Source: Ovoidimarina sp038744785 (GTDB lineage: Bacteria; Pseudomonadota; Alphaproteobacteria; Rhodobacterales; Rhodobacteraceae). From it: a stretch of 64,000 bases of DNA. The notes under the pieces were generated by a model. The model was not told the origin of the DNA. It was given only the letters and a program-made list of their open reading frames with translations, and made no database searches. The position numbers and the translations under genes were made by a program. Shown here piece after piece: positions 53,594-60,875 of the stretch; the stretch's first letter is position 1; every line of letters starts with the position of its first letter. Location: NCBI GenBank assembly GCA_038744785.1, contig JBCDLX010000010.1:1-64000 (forward strand), in the 5' to 3' direction.

Positions 53594-54037
53594 CTATGGC
53601 GATTCCGTTACAGCCAGATGACACTTATCCACATTCTCATCCACAGGGCGCGCGTTTGGGCGGGCCACATAGAGCATTGCGCCCAGTGCAATGAACTGCA
53701 TCAAAGTATGGAACCAGTCGTCCGGATCGCTTGGCCAGGCCAGGAAGGGCATCACCGACATCAACGGTACGGCGATCCGGTGTGTCACAACTAGTGATCG
53801 GTCAGACAGGGCGTGGCTGAGGACAATCATCCAGATCGGCAATTGCAGGATCACGGCCCCGAATAGGAAATGCCAATCGGTCACGACCGTTCCCTGAAAG
53901 ACCCCATCGGCGATCTCATCAAGAAACCCCGGTTTTACGAGTTGGTGGATGTCGCGGAACACGGTCTGGATCAGGACGCTGATCCAAAGCGCGGATAGAA
54001 GTCCACGTTGCGTCGCCGAGAATTGGGATTGGTACAT
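53594..54037 (-). CDS. hypothetical four-span membrane protein
   Basis: A 147-residue protein beginning MYQSQFSATQRGLLSALWIS, with hydrophobic segments near residues 13-30, 45-75, 82-100 and 110-125 (HFLFGAVILQLPIWMIVLSH, IAVPLMSVMPFLAW, LMQFIALGAMLYVA). GGAG at seven bases supports the ATG at 54037. I cannot name the family with confidence. It is followed by HNH on the same strand and preceded by the dioxygenase gene. Confidence 0.7.
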   Translation of the reverse strand: MYQSQFSATQRGLLSALWISVLIQTVFRDIHQLVKPGFLDEIADGVFQGTVVTDWHFLFGAVILQLPIWMIVLSHALSDRSLVVTHRIAVPLMSVMPFLAWPSDPDDWFHTLMQFIALGAMLYVARPNARPVDENVDKCHLAVTESP

Positions 54038-54134
54038 GGAAAAACTCCGGTTTCGTTCGGTGCTTTGCCTAGCCAAGCGGGAAGGAAAGGCGAATTCGCG
54101 AAATCCGTCTTTGCCTTATGCATGTTCGTATGGA

Positions 54135-55004
54135 TCAGACATCCGGATCGGGATGGCCCTCCCAGTCCGAGACTGGCCGTCCGCGAAACACGGTTCGACG
54201 CATCTCGCGCCGGTACCCGTGGTAGTCGTTGATCGCATAATGCTGTGTCGCGAAATTGTCCCAGATCACGACCATGCCCTGGTGCCAGCGTAGCCGTAAC
54301 GTGTGTTCTGGCAAAGTTGCGTGGGCCTGGACCTGGGCAAGGATTGGGGCGCTGTCGGCCTCGCTCATCCCTTCGAGGCGAAGCGCGTAGGTGGGGTTCA
54401 GGTAGAGCCCCCGGCGTCCAGTGACCGGATGGGTCAGAACAGCCGGGTGCCAACGCTCCCGATCCGCGTCGGGGTCGCCGCGCTTGGTCGACCCTTTCAT
54501 CGCCTGCCCTTCCAAGGGCGGCGCCCATTTGATGCCATACGGCTTGCCCACATGGGCGACGCGGCGCCCGTCCAACATGCTTCTGAGAGGATCTGGTAAA
54601 CTGTCCCAGGCGGCCTGTTGAGACGCGAAAACAGTATCGCCGCCTTGCGGCGGGACTTCGATCCCATAAAGCACAGAACCGCCTGGCGGTTGATCAAGGA
54701 AAGATAGGTCGGTGTGCCACCCTCCGCCAAACACACCTGTCCGCTCGTCGGGTTCCTTCACAATGTGCGTCATCTCGGGCGCATGGTCGGGACCCGGCGC
54801 GTAGGGGTTCACTTCGGGCGGGCCGAACACCTGGGTCAATGCGCGTTGGGCCTCGAGGTCCAGGTTTTGACCGGGGATCACAAGAACCAGATGTTCTGAT
54901 AATGCCTGACGCAAGTCATGCGCAAGCGCGGCTGAAATGGGCCGGGACAGGTCCAGTCCCAAAAGCTCGGCGCCGAACGCGCCTGTAATGCGACGAAGTT
55001 CCAT
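54135..55004 (-). CDS. TauD/TfdA family 2-oxoglutarate dioxygenase
   Basis: A 289-residue Fe(II) enzyme. The metal triad is visible: His97 and Asp99 in GGGWHTDLSFL and the distal His in DNFATQHYAINDYHG; the 2-oxoglutarate Arg is in YRREMRRTVF. Family members release sulfite from taurine or cleave herbicides and other acids; no transporter or sulfur gene is adjacent, so the substrate is open. Confidence 0.92.
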   Translation of the reverse strand: MELRRITGAFGAELLGLDLSRPISAALAHDLRQALSEHLVLVIPGQNLDLEAQRALTQVFGPPEVNPYAPGPDHAPEMTHIVKEPDERTGVFGGGWHTDLSFLDQPPGGSVLYGIEVPPQGGDTVFASQQAAWDSLPDPLRSMLDGRRVAHVGKPYGIKWAPPLEGQAMKGSTKRGDPDADRERWHPAVLTHPVTGRRGLYLNPTYALRLEGMSEADSAPILAQVQAHATLPEHTLRLRWHQGMVVIWDNFATQHYAINDYHGYRREMRRTVFRGRPVSDWEGHPDPDV

Positions 55005-55051
55005 TCGTGCAACGCTAGATCGCCGCGTGAACGCTGTCGAGCGGCGGGGCT

Positions 55052-55717
55052 TCAGCCGATCTTCAACTCATTGCGCATGAAGGCAAGCGCCACCGACAGA
55101 CCATCTGGCGCAATGCCGTGACCTGTTCCCTTCATGACGTGAGCGTAAACCGTGAAACCGGCGCCGGTCAGCGCCTCTCCGGCGGCCTGCATCGACGCAA
55201 ACGGCACGACCTCATCTGCGTCACCATGGACCAAAAGGATGGGTGGGCGCGCTGTGGTTTCGGCGTCCAGTCTTTCGGGTACTAGAAGCCGTCCTGACAT
55301 TCCGACGACGCCCGCGATCGGTGCAACCCGGCGTGGGGCGATATGAAGCGAGATCATGCAGCCTTGTGAAAAACCGAAAAGGATCAGCTTGTCCGGGGTC
55401 AGCCCGTACTCGTCCAGAAGACCGTCAACCATTGCGTCGATATCCGCTGTCGAGGCCGCGAATGCATCGGCGGCTTGCGCTTCGCTCGACCCGTCAAGCC
55501 ACGGAATGGGCGCCCACTGATACCCCATGGGATTGTTGGTACAGGGGTCGGGGGCATCCGGTGCGACAAAAGCCGTGTCGGGCATGTTTGGCGCCAGCGG
55601 ATCGGCAAGCCCCAGAAGGTCATTGCCGTCGGCTCCATAGCCATGCAGGAACACGACGACCGACGTTACATTGCCCGAATGCGCGTCGCGGCGGTGCAGT
55701 GTCAACGGACGTGTCAT
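55052..55717 (-). CDS. phospholipase/carboxylesterase family hydrolase
   Basis: A 221-residue alpha/beta hydrolase. The oxyanion region is VVFLHGYGADGNDLLGLA, the nucleophile elbow GFSQGCMIS, the Asp is in HGDADEVVPF and the His in GTGHGIAPDG. It starts MTRPLTLHRRD at 55717, overlapping the stop of the DNA glycosylase gene by four bases (ATGA). Acts on short esters in vitro in related proteins. Confidence 0.9.
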   Translation of the reverse strand: MTRPLTLHRRDAHSGNVTSVVVFLHGYGADGNDLLGLADPLAPNMPDTAFVAPDAPDPCTNNPMGYQWAPIPWLDGSSEAQAADAFAASTADIDAMVDGLLDEYGLTPDKLILFGFSQGCMISLHIAPRRVAPIAGVVGMSGRLLVPERLDAETTARPPILLVHGDADEVVPFASMQAAGEALTGAGFTVYAHVMKGTGHGIAPDGLSVALAFMRNELKIG

Positions 55718-56346
55718 CGGATCCCTTCGCGTTCTTTCGCCACCCGGTAGTAGGCCCAGAGAACACGCGCCGCAACGCCGCGCCATGGTGACCACTCGTC
55801 CGACATCTCGCGCAGTGCTTTTTCGCTTGGCCGTTCTTCAAGCTCAAAGAGGATGCGGGTGGCTTCTTGCAAGGCGAGATCGCCCGGCGCGAAGACATCG
55901 GCCCGCCCAAGCGAGAACATGGCATAGATCTCCGCCGTCCAACGCCCGATCCCGGGAACCGCGATCAGCGCCTCAATCACCTTATCCGTCGGCATGTCGC
56001 GCAATCCCGCATAGTTGATGCCAGACCCCGCAAGTTCGCGGGCATACCGGATCTTCTGCCGCGACAGGCCACAGGCCCGCAGGTCGTCGTCACTTGCCCA
56101 CATCACCTTGCGTGGACCGGTCAGACCGGCGGTCTTCAACCGGCCCCAGATCGCATCAGCGGCTGCGACCGAAACCTGCTGGCTTACAATCGCGTCAAGA
56201 AGGGCAGCGAACCCGTCCTTTCGACGGCGAAGCGGTGGCGGGCCCGTCAGGTCAAGCGCATAGGCGAAACGTGGGTCCGACGCGGCCAGATAGTCTGCCC
56301 CCTCGGCCACGCAGGCCGGGGTTTCAATCAGTCTTCCGATGCTCAT
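55714..56346 (-). CDS. DNA-3-methyladenine glycosylase, HhH-GPD (AlkA) family
   Basis: A 210-residue base-excision repair enzyme. The helix-hairpin-helix is VPGIGRWTAEIYAMFSLG and the catalytic Asp is in DVFAPGDLALQEA; IVSQQVSVAAADAIW precedes. It lacks the AraC-like and Ada domains of the E. coli relatives. AAGGG precedes the ATG. It forms a two-gene unit with the esterase and lies ten bases after cobK on the same strand. Confidence 0.92.
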   Translation of the reverse strand: MSIGRLIETPACVAEGADYLAASDPRFAYALDLTGPPPLRRRKDGFAALLDAIVSQQVSVAAADAIWGRLKTAGLTGPRKVMWASDDDLRACGLSRQKIRYARELAGSGINYAGLRDMPTDKVIEALIAVPGIGRWTAEIYAMFSLGRADVFAPGDLALQEATRILFELEERPSEKALREMSDEWSPWRGVAARVLWAYYRVAKEREGIR

Positions 56347-56355
56347 GCGCCCTTC

Positions 56356-57090
56356 CTACAGGCGCCGGCGCACCCATGCCAGAGCCTCTGACACCGTCTG
56401 TATACGGGGGCCTTCAGGCTGCGGGGGGCGACGGATCATCCCCACCGGCAGACTTAGTCGGCGTGCGGCCTCAATCGTCGGCATTTCATCCCCGCCCCCG
56501 GTGTTTCTTGCGATCACCCAATCAATCCCAAGCGCGCGCATGCTGGCGATTTCATTCGGCACCGGAATTGCAACGGGCCGATGCTGAAAACCGCCATGGG
56601 CAAAGGGAAATCTGATGCCGTTGGGTTCCTGGAGACGCACCCAGACTGTGCGTCCGTTCATTGGGGAGAACGCGTTCAACCTGTGCTGACCGGTCAGAAG
56701 CAGGACGTTGGCATCCGGAGGAATATGGTCTGCCGCATCCGTTTCATCGTTCAGGAAGGTCCAGGTGTCGCCCTCTGCCGGTGTCCACGCGGGACGCAGG
56801 AACTGCATGTAATCCAAACCAAGCCGTTCAGCGACCCGGGAGCTGCGTGCCGAGATGTTAACCGCAAAAGGATGGGTTGCATCGAGGATGCACCCAATCT
56901 TCTCTTCAATGAGCCACGCTTCAAATGCGGTCTCGCCACCCCACCCGCCCACGCGCAAGGGAATTCCATGGGGGATGGGCGCACGTGTGCCCCGCGCCGT
57001 CGACGCAATTCCCGCCACGGTTTGGTCGCGCGACAACGCGCGGCCGATTTGCACCGCCTCGGGCGTTCCAGCAAGCAACAGAACCTTCAT
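56356..57090 (-). CDS. cobK: precorrin-6A reductase CobK
   Basis: A 244-residue NADPH-dependent enzyme of cobalamin corrin-ring synthesis. MKVLLLAGTPEAVQIGRAL starts the Rossmann half; LDATHPFAVNISARS is the family signature; VIARNTGGGDEMPTIEAARR lies near the end. The ATG at 57090 is preceded by GGAGG at a short distance; the frame is open 14 codons further. No other cobalamin gene is in the window, which is unusual because cob genes mostly cluster. Confidence 0.93.
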   Translation of the reverse strand: MKVLLLAGTPEAVQIGRALSRDQTVAGIASTARGTRAPIPHGIPLRVGGWGGETAFEAWLIEEKIGCILDATHPFAVNISARSSRVAERLGLDYMQFLRPAWTPAEGDTWTFLNDETDAADHIPPDANVLLLTGQHRLNAFSPMNGRTVWVRLQEPNGIRFPFAHGGFQHRPVAIPVPNEIASMRALGIDWVIARNTGGGDEMPTIEAARRLSLPVGMIRRPPQPEGPRIQTVSEALAWVRRRL

Positions 57091-57268
57091 GACCTCCCTC
57101 TCCGCCTCGGACAGCGCCGCGAAATCCGGCACGTCTCCAATGCGGTCGTTCCAGTTCCTGAGTGAAATAGTAGTGCGGAAAATCGAACGAAAAGCGCGGC
57201 AAGCCGTCGCGGGTCAGCATTCTTCGTATGCGCTTGTTCCGGCTGCGCGTCTCTCGTAAGCCCAGGGC

Positions 57269-58489
57269 ATGGAGACCTTCGACGACCGGCGCGCGCGTCA
57301 CAACGTAAAAGTCCTGGTGGCCGCACAAGCCATCCTTGGTAGCCAGATAACCATGATCTTCGTGATCGGTGGACTTGTGGGACAGCAGCTTGCACCCAAT
57401 CCTTGTCTTGCGACCCTTCCGATATCAATGATCGTTCTAGGTTCGATGTCTGCAGCGCCCTGGCTTTCTGGCTTTATGCAGCGTGCGGGGCGAAAGGCCG
57501 GCTTTCTGGTCGGGGCGGCGGGGGGTCTACTTGGATCGCTAATCGGTTTGATCGCGGTCTTGGAAGAAAGCTTCGGTCTGCTTCTTCTGGGGGCGTTCTT
57601 CACCGGTATCTACATGTCTGCGCAGGGTTTTTACCGCTTCGCGGCAACGGACACCGCATCTGAAACCTACCGCCCTAAGGCGATCAGCTATGTGCTGGCC
57701 GGTGGTCTGATCTCGGCGATTATTGGTCCCCAGCTGGTGTCGATCCTGATGGGACAATCCGCCGTTGCAACGGTTGATCGCTTTGTCCCTGTGTACATCG
57801 CGGCCATGGTGATCAATGCAGGTGGCATGGGATTATTTTTCCTGCTGGATTTGCCGAAGATCGAATACAGCGCGACACGACCGACCGAGATTCGTTCGAT
57901 CCGGTCGCTTCTTAAATCGCCCGGGATTGCTGTGGCCGTTATTTGCGCGGCCGTGTCCTATTCGCTGATGAACCTGATGATGACGTCAACGCCATTGGCC
58001 GTTGTTGGATGTGGGTTCACTGTGGCTGATGCGTCGAACGTTGTCTCGGCGCATGTCCTGGCGATGTTTGTGCCAGCCTTCTTCACGGGGCATCTGATAG
58101 CGCGCTTTGGAGCAGAGAAGATTGTGGCGGTAGGGCTGGTGATCCTAGCGGCAGCCGGCGCGGTGGGCCTTTCAGGCGTTACGTTGACCAACTTCTTCGG
58201 GGCGCTGATCCTTCTGGGCGTCGGCTGGAATTTCGGGTTGATCGGGGCAACATCGATGCTGGTGTCCCATCACAGTCCCGAAGAACGCGGCCGTGTCCAA
58301 GGGATGAACGACGCGATTGTCATGGGCTCGGTAACGATCGCTTCTCTGGCGTCCGGAACACTGATGAACTGCACCGGCAGCAGCGCAGAAGCCGGATGGG
58401 CGGCAGTCAACATCGCCATGCTGCCGCTCTTGGCGCTGGCGGGCGTGGCGCTAATCTGGCTTGCGATGCGACCCAGCCAGACCGCTTAG
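57269..58489 (+). CDS. MFS transporter
   Basis: A 406-residue membrane protein with twelve hydrophobic segments in two halves. The first half has LSGFMQRAGRKAGFLVGAAG, matching the loop 2-3 motif of the superfamily, and the second has LIARFGAEKIVAVGLVILA in the equivalent place. Substrate cannot be told. AGGGC precedes the ATG. Divergent from cobK across 178 bases with no other feature. Confidence 0.88.
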   Translation: METFDDRRARHNVKVLVAAQAILGSQITMIFVIGGLVGQQLAPNPCLATLPISMIVLGSMSAAPWLSGFMQRAGRKAGFLVGAAGGLLGSLIGLIAVLEESFGLLLLGAFFTGIYMSAQGFYRFAATDTASETYRPKAISYVLAGGLISAIIGPQLVSILMGQSAVATVDRFVPVYIAAMVINAGGMGLFFLLDLPKIEYSATRPTEIRSIRSLLKSPGIAVAVICAAVSYSLMNLMMTSTPLAVVGCGFTVADASNVVSAHVLAMFVPAFFTGHLIARFGAEKIVAVGLVILAAAGAVGLSGVTLTNFFGALILLGVGWNFGLIGATSMLVSHHSPEERGRVQGMNDAIVMGSVTIASLASGTLMNCTGSSAEAGWAAVNIAMLPLLALAGVALIWLAMRPSQTA

Positions 58490-58586
58490 CGTGGTTTGTG
58501 CCAAAGATGACCGTGGCAGAGTCTGCGACTTCGACCCGCGGCTTGACCTTGTCCGACGGACATGACTTCTGGTGAAAACGGGCGGA

Positions 58587-59168
58587 ATGATGCTGCGGCA
58601 GCTTTTTGATTGGACAATTTCCCTTGCGACAACCCGCTATGCGCTGTGGGCGCTGGCGCTTGTCGCTTTCGTCGAAAGCTCTGTTTTTCCAATCCCGCCG
58701 GATGTGCTGATGATCCCGATGATTATTGCGCAGCCCCGTCGTGCGTTTCAAATTGCGGCCCTGGCAACGGTCTGCTCGGTTTTGGGCGGTCTAGCCGGCT
58801 ACTGGATCGGCATGGCGGCATTCGACCAGCTCGGGCGACCGATCCTGGAAACCCTTGGCAAGGCGGACGCGATGGCTGCATTCAACACACGGTTCAACGA
58901 CTTCGGCTTCTGGCCTGTCCTGATTGCAGGCGTTACGCCGTTTCCATACAAGGTGATTACCATCATGTCGGGATGGACCGGATTGCCACTTGGGACCTTT
59001 ATCGTCACGTCGATCATCGCCCGGGGCCTTCGCTTCTTTCTTGTGGCCGGATTGCTTTGGCAGTTTGGCGAACCGATCCGCGAGTTTATCGAGAAGCGGC
59101 TTGGCCTGATGTTCGTTCTTTTCATTCTCCTCCTGGCTGCCGGATTTTATGTAGTGAGGTTTCTGTGA
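58587..59168 (+). CDS. YqaA family (VTT/DedA-like) membrane protein
   Basis: A 193-residue membrane protein. ALVAFVESSVFPIPPDVLMI is the family's N-terminal re-entrant motif, followed by AGYWIGMAAFDQLGRPILE, the PFPYKVITIMSGWTGLP loop and IIARGLRFFLVAGLLWQFGE. DedA-type proteins move lipids between leaflets; the YqaA branch is less studied. Two adjacent ATGs (58587, 58590) and an upstream GTG are possible. Its stop overlaps the dsbB start. Confidence 0.88.
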   Translation: MMLRQLFDWTISLATTRYALWALALVAFVESSVFPIPPDVLMIPMIIAQPRRAFQIAALATVCSVLGGLAGYWIGMAAFDQLGRPILETLGKADAMAAFNTRFNDFGFWPVLIAGVTPFPYKVITIMSGWTGLPLGTFIVTSIIARGLRFFLVAGLLWQFGEPIREFIEKRLGLMFVLFILLLAAGFYVVRFL

Positions 59169-59629
59169 CGCGGACCTGGCTAATCGTGCTGGGCGCTGGC
59201 GGTTCGGCGGCGCTGCTGCTTGGGGCATGGGGTTTTCAGCACATTGCCGGGCTCGCCCCCTGCAAGATGTGCATTTGGCAGCGCTGGCCGCACGGCGCGG
59301 CAATGCTGATCGGGCCGTTGGCACTGATCTTTGCGGGCAGTCTTCTGCCTCTTATGGGCGCTGCTTCCGCCCTGATAACGGCGGCGATCGGCGTTTATCA
59401 TACGGGAGTCGAGCGTGCGTGGTGGGAAGGTCCAGCAAGCTGCACGTCCGGTTCAATTGAAGGGCTTACCCCGCAAGAGCTTTTGGCCCAGATCACCGCC
59501 GCCCCCGTTGTGCAATGCGACCAGGTCGCATGGCAGATGCTTGGGCTTTCGATGGCCAGTTGGAACGCTGTGCTGTCACTTACTTTTGCCGTTTTCTGGA
59601 GTCTGGCTGCCATAAAATCCCGCCCGTAA
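59165..59629 (+). CDS. dsbB: disulfide bond formation protein DsbB
   Basis: A 154-residue inner-membrane quinone reductase that re-oxidises DsbA. The first Cys pair is CKMC in GLAPCKMCIWQRWPHG; the second pair is in ASCTSG and VVQCDQV of the second periplasmic loop. The gene starts with GTG at 59165, overlapping the upstream stop as GTGA; this frame also runs open far upstream inside the YqaA gene, so the longest frame is misleading. DsbA is not in the window. Confidence 0.92.
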   Translation: MTRTWLIVLGAGGSAALLLGAWGFQHIAGLAPCKMCIWQRWPHGAAMLIGPLALIFAGSLLPLMGAASALITAAIGVYHTGVERAWWEGPASCTSGSIEGLTPQELLAQITAAPVVQCDQVAWQMLGLSMASWNAVLSLTFAVFWSLAAIKSRP

Positions 59630-59691
59630 AGCCCTATTGTTGCCGATATTCGATCTGATGATGCACGGTGGACTAGTCGGGTTACGGGCAG

Positions 59692-60399
59692 ATGTTCTGG
59701 AGAAACGGCAACGCAGTGGCAAAGCCCTCGGACGAGGAATGGCCAGGGTTGGGAACCTGGTTTGAGTCGTCTGAATGCTGCCCGGAATGCCAGCCGTTTC
59801 TGGAAGACCAGCAACGCACGATCGCAGAGGCACGTGCCCGGGCGGCCGAACCAAAGCCCGAACCCAAAGCCCTGCCGCCTGGACTGGGCATTTGGTACCC
59901 GAATTCGGAAGAGTGCCCCGAATGCCAGCCCTATCTTGAAGAGCAGGCAAAAACGATCGCGAAAGCAATCAACCGCCCGTCAGCGCCTGCCCGCGCAATC
60001 GCGAAGGCGAAGGCCCGGACCGAAGCGATCTTGCCCTATCTCGAAGAACCCATCCCAGACATGGGCGACTTTGAATGGGACATGCCGGAAGACCACGAGA
60101 TGAGCACGCAAGGCAAGGCCTTGTGGCACGTGGCGATCTACGGCCCCATAGTGGCGCTCCCGATTGTTGCGTTCGTGCTTAGCCCATTCTCGCGCGAAGA
60201 AACACTGCGGCATTGGGCGGCCATGCCGGGGTGCTCGTTTGCAAGTATGGTGGGCGTCGCACCTGCGCGACAGGATCAGCCGGGATATCATTCCTGGCTC
60301 GACCCGGACAGTGATGGATTGGCATGCGAAACGAAAACCGCGTCGCGCCAGTTGTCTGGCGGGGGCAACAGCCATTTTCAGCGCGTCGGAGGCGACTAG
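59692..60399 (+). CDS. protein with duplicated CPECQP motif, membrane segment and excalibur-like tail
   Basis: A 235-residue protein of unusual build. Two tandem units 45 residues apart share PGLG-W-SEECPECQPLE-type sequence (residues 18-40 and 63-85; CPECQPFLE and CPECQPYLE) followed by QTIA-rich helices; a weaker echo (LPYLEEP) is at 114-120. A membrane segment lies near 144-163. The C-terminus has Cys181, then DPDSDGLACE (204-213), the calcium-binding pattern of excalibur domains. The tail is probably outside the membrane and the CxxC units inside. Function unknown; the next gene is convergent. Confidence 0.72.
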   Translation: MFWRNGNAVAKPSDEEWPGLGTWFESSECCPECQPFLEDQQRTIAEARARAAEPKPEPKALPPGLGIWYPNSEECPECQPYLEEQAKTIAKAINRPSAPARAIAKAKARTEAILPYLEEPIPDMGDFEWDMPEDHEMSTQGKALWHVAIYGPIVALPIVAFVLSPFSREETLRHWAAMPGCSFASMVGVAPARQDQPGYHSWLDPDSDGLACETKTASRQLSGGGNSHFQRVGGD

Positions 60400-60411
60400 T
60401 CCGGCCCGTCA

Positions 60412-60681
60412 CTAGTGCAACGTGAATTCGCCGGTTACGTTGCGCCACTCTCCCGGTGAGATCATCTTTCGATGTGTGAACCTTACCGAATGCAACGGTC
60501 CTTCGATCTCATCCTGCCAGAATTCTATGAACCGGAACAGTCTGGGATGATCCGGCGCCAAATCGTAGTCTTGCCAGACAAAGGTGTTCAGAACGCTCTG
60601 AAAATCGGGCATGCGGTAAAAGAACTCTGCTGTCGTCAGCCCGTATCCCGACAGCATCAACTCGGTTTCCGATTTTTCCAT
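60412..60681 (-). CDS. usg: Usg family protein
   Basis: An 89-residue protein recognised by LSGYGLTTAEFFYRMPDF, then NTFVWQDYDLAPDHPRLF and GPLHSVRFTHRKMISPGEWR, the conserved pattern of the Usg family first described near the Caulobacter trp genes. Function is not established. The ATG at 60681 is preceded by AGAGG at six bases. It is divergent from gyrA across 194 bases without another gene and not linked to trp genes here. Confidence 0.85.
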   Translation of the reverse strand: MEKSETELMLSGYGLTTAEFFYRMPDFQSVLNTFVWQDYDLAPDHPRLFRFIEFWQDEIEGPLHSVRFTHRKMISPGEWRNVTGEFTLH

Positions 60682-60875
60682 GCGGTGCCTCTGTTCTTTT
60701 TCTACATGACGACAGGAGAACAGGAAATTCTGGCTTTTCAATGAAAACAAGCTGTTGGCACTCAACGCGCCCGGCTGCCGGGACAACCTGCAACGCCCCA
60801 TTGCACCCTATATACGGCAAGTGATAGAGTCCGGATAACAAGATGTAGCAGGCACGCGTAAGGACGCAAATCCCC

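Noticed and set aside
58610..59164. Upstream extension of the dsbB frame inside the YqaA gene
   Set aside because: The extended part has no membrane or domain character, whereas the overlapping frame is a good YqaA-type protein and the GTG at 59165 gives a normal DsbB.
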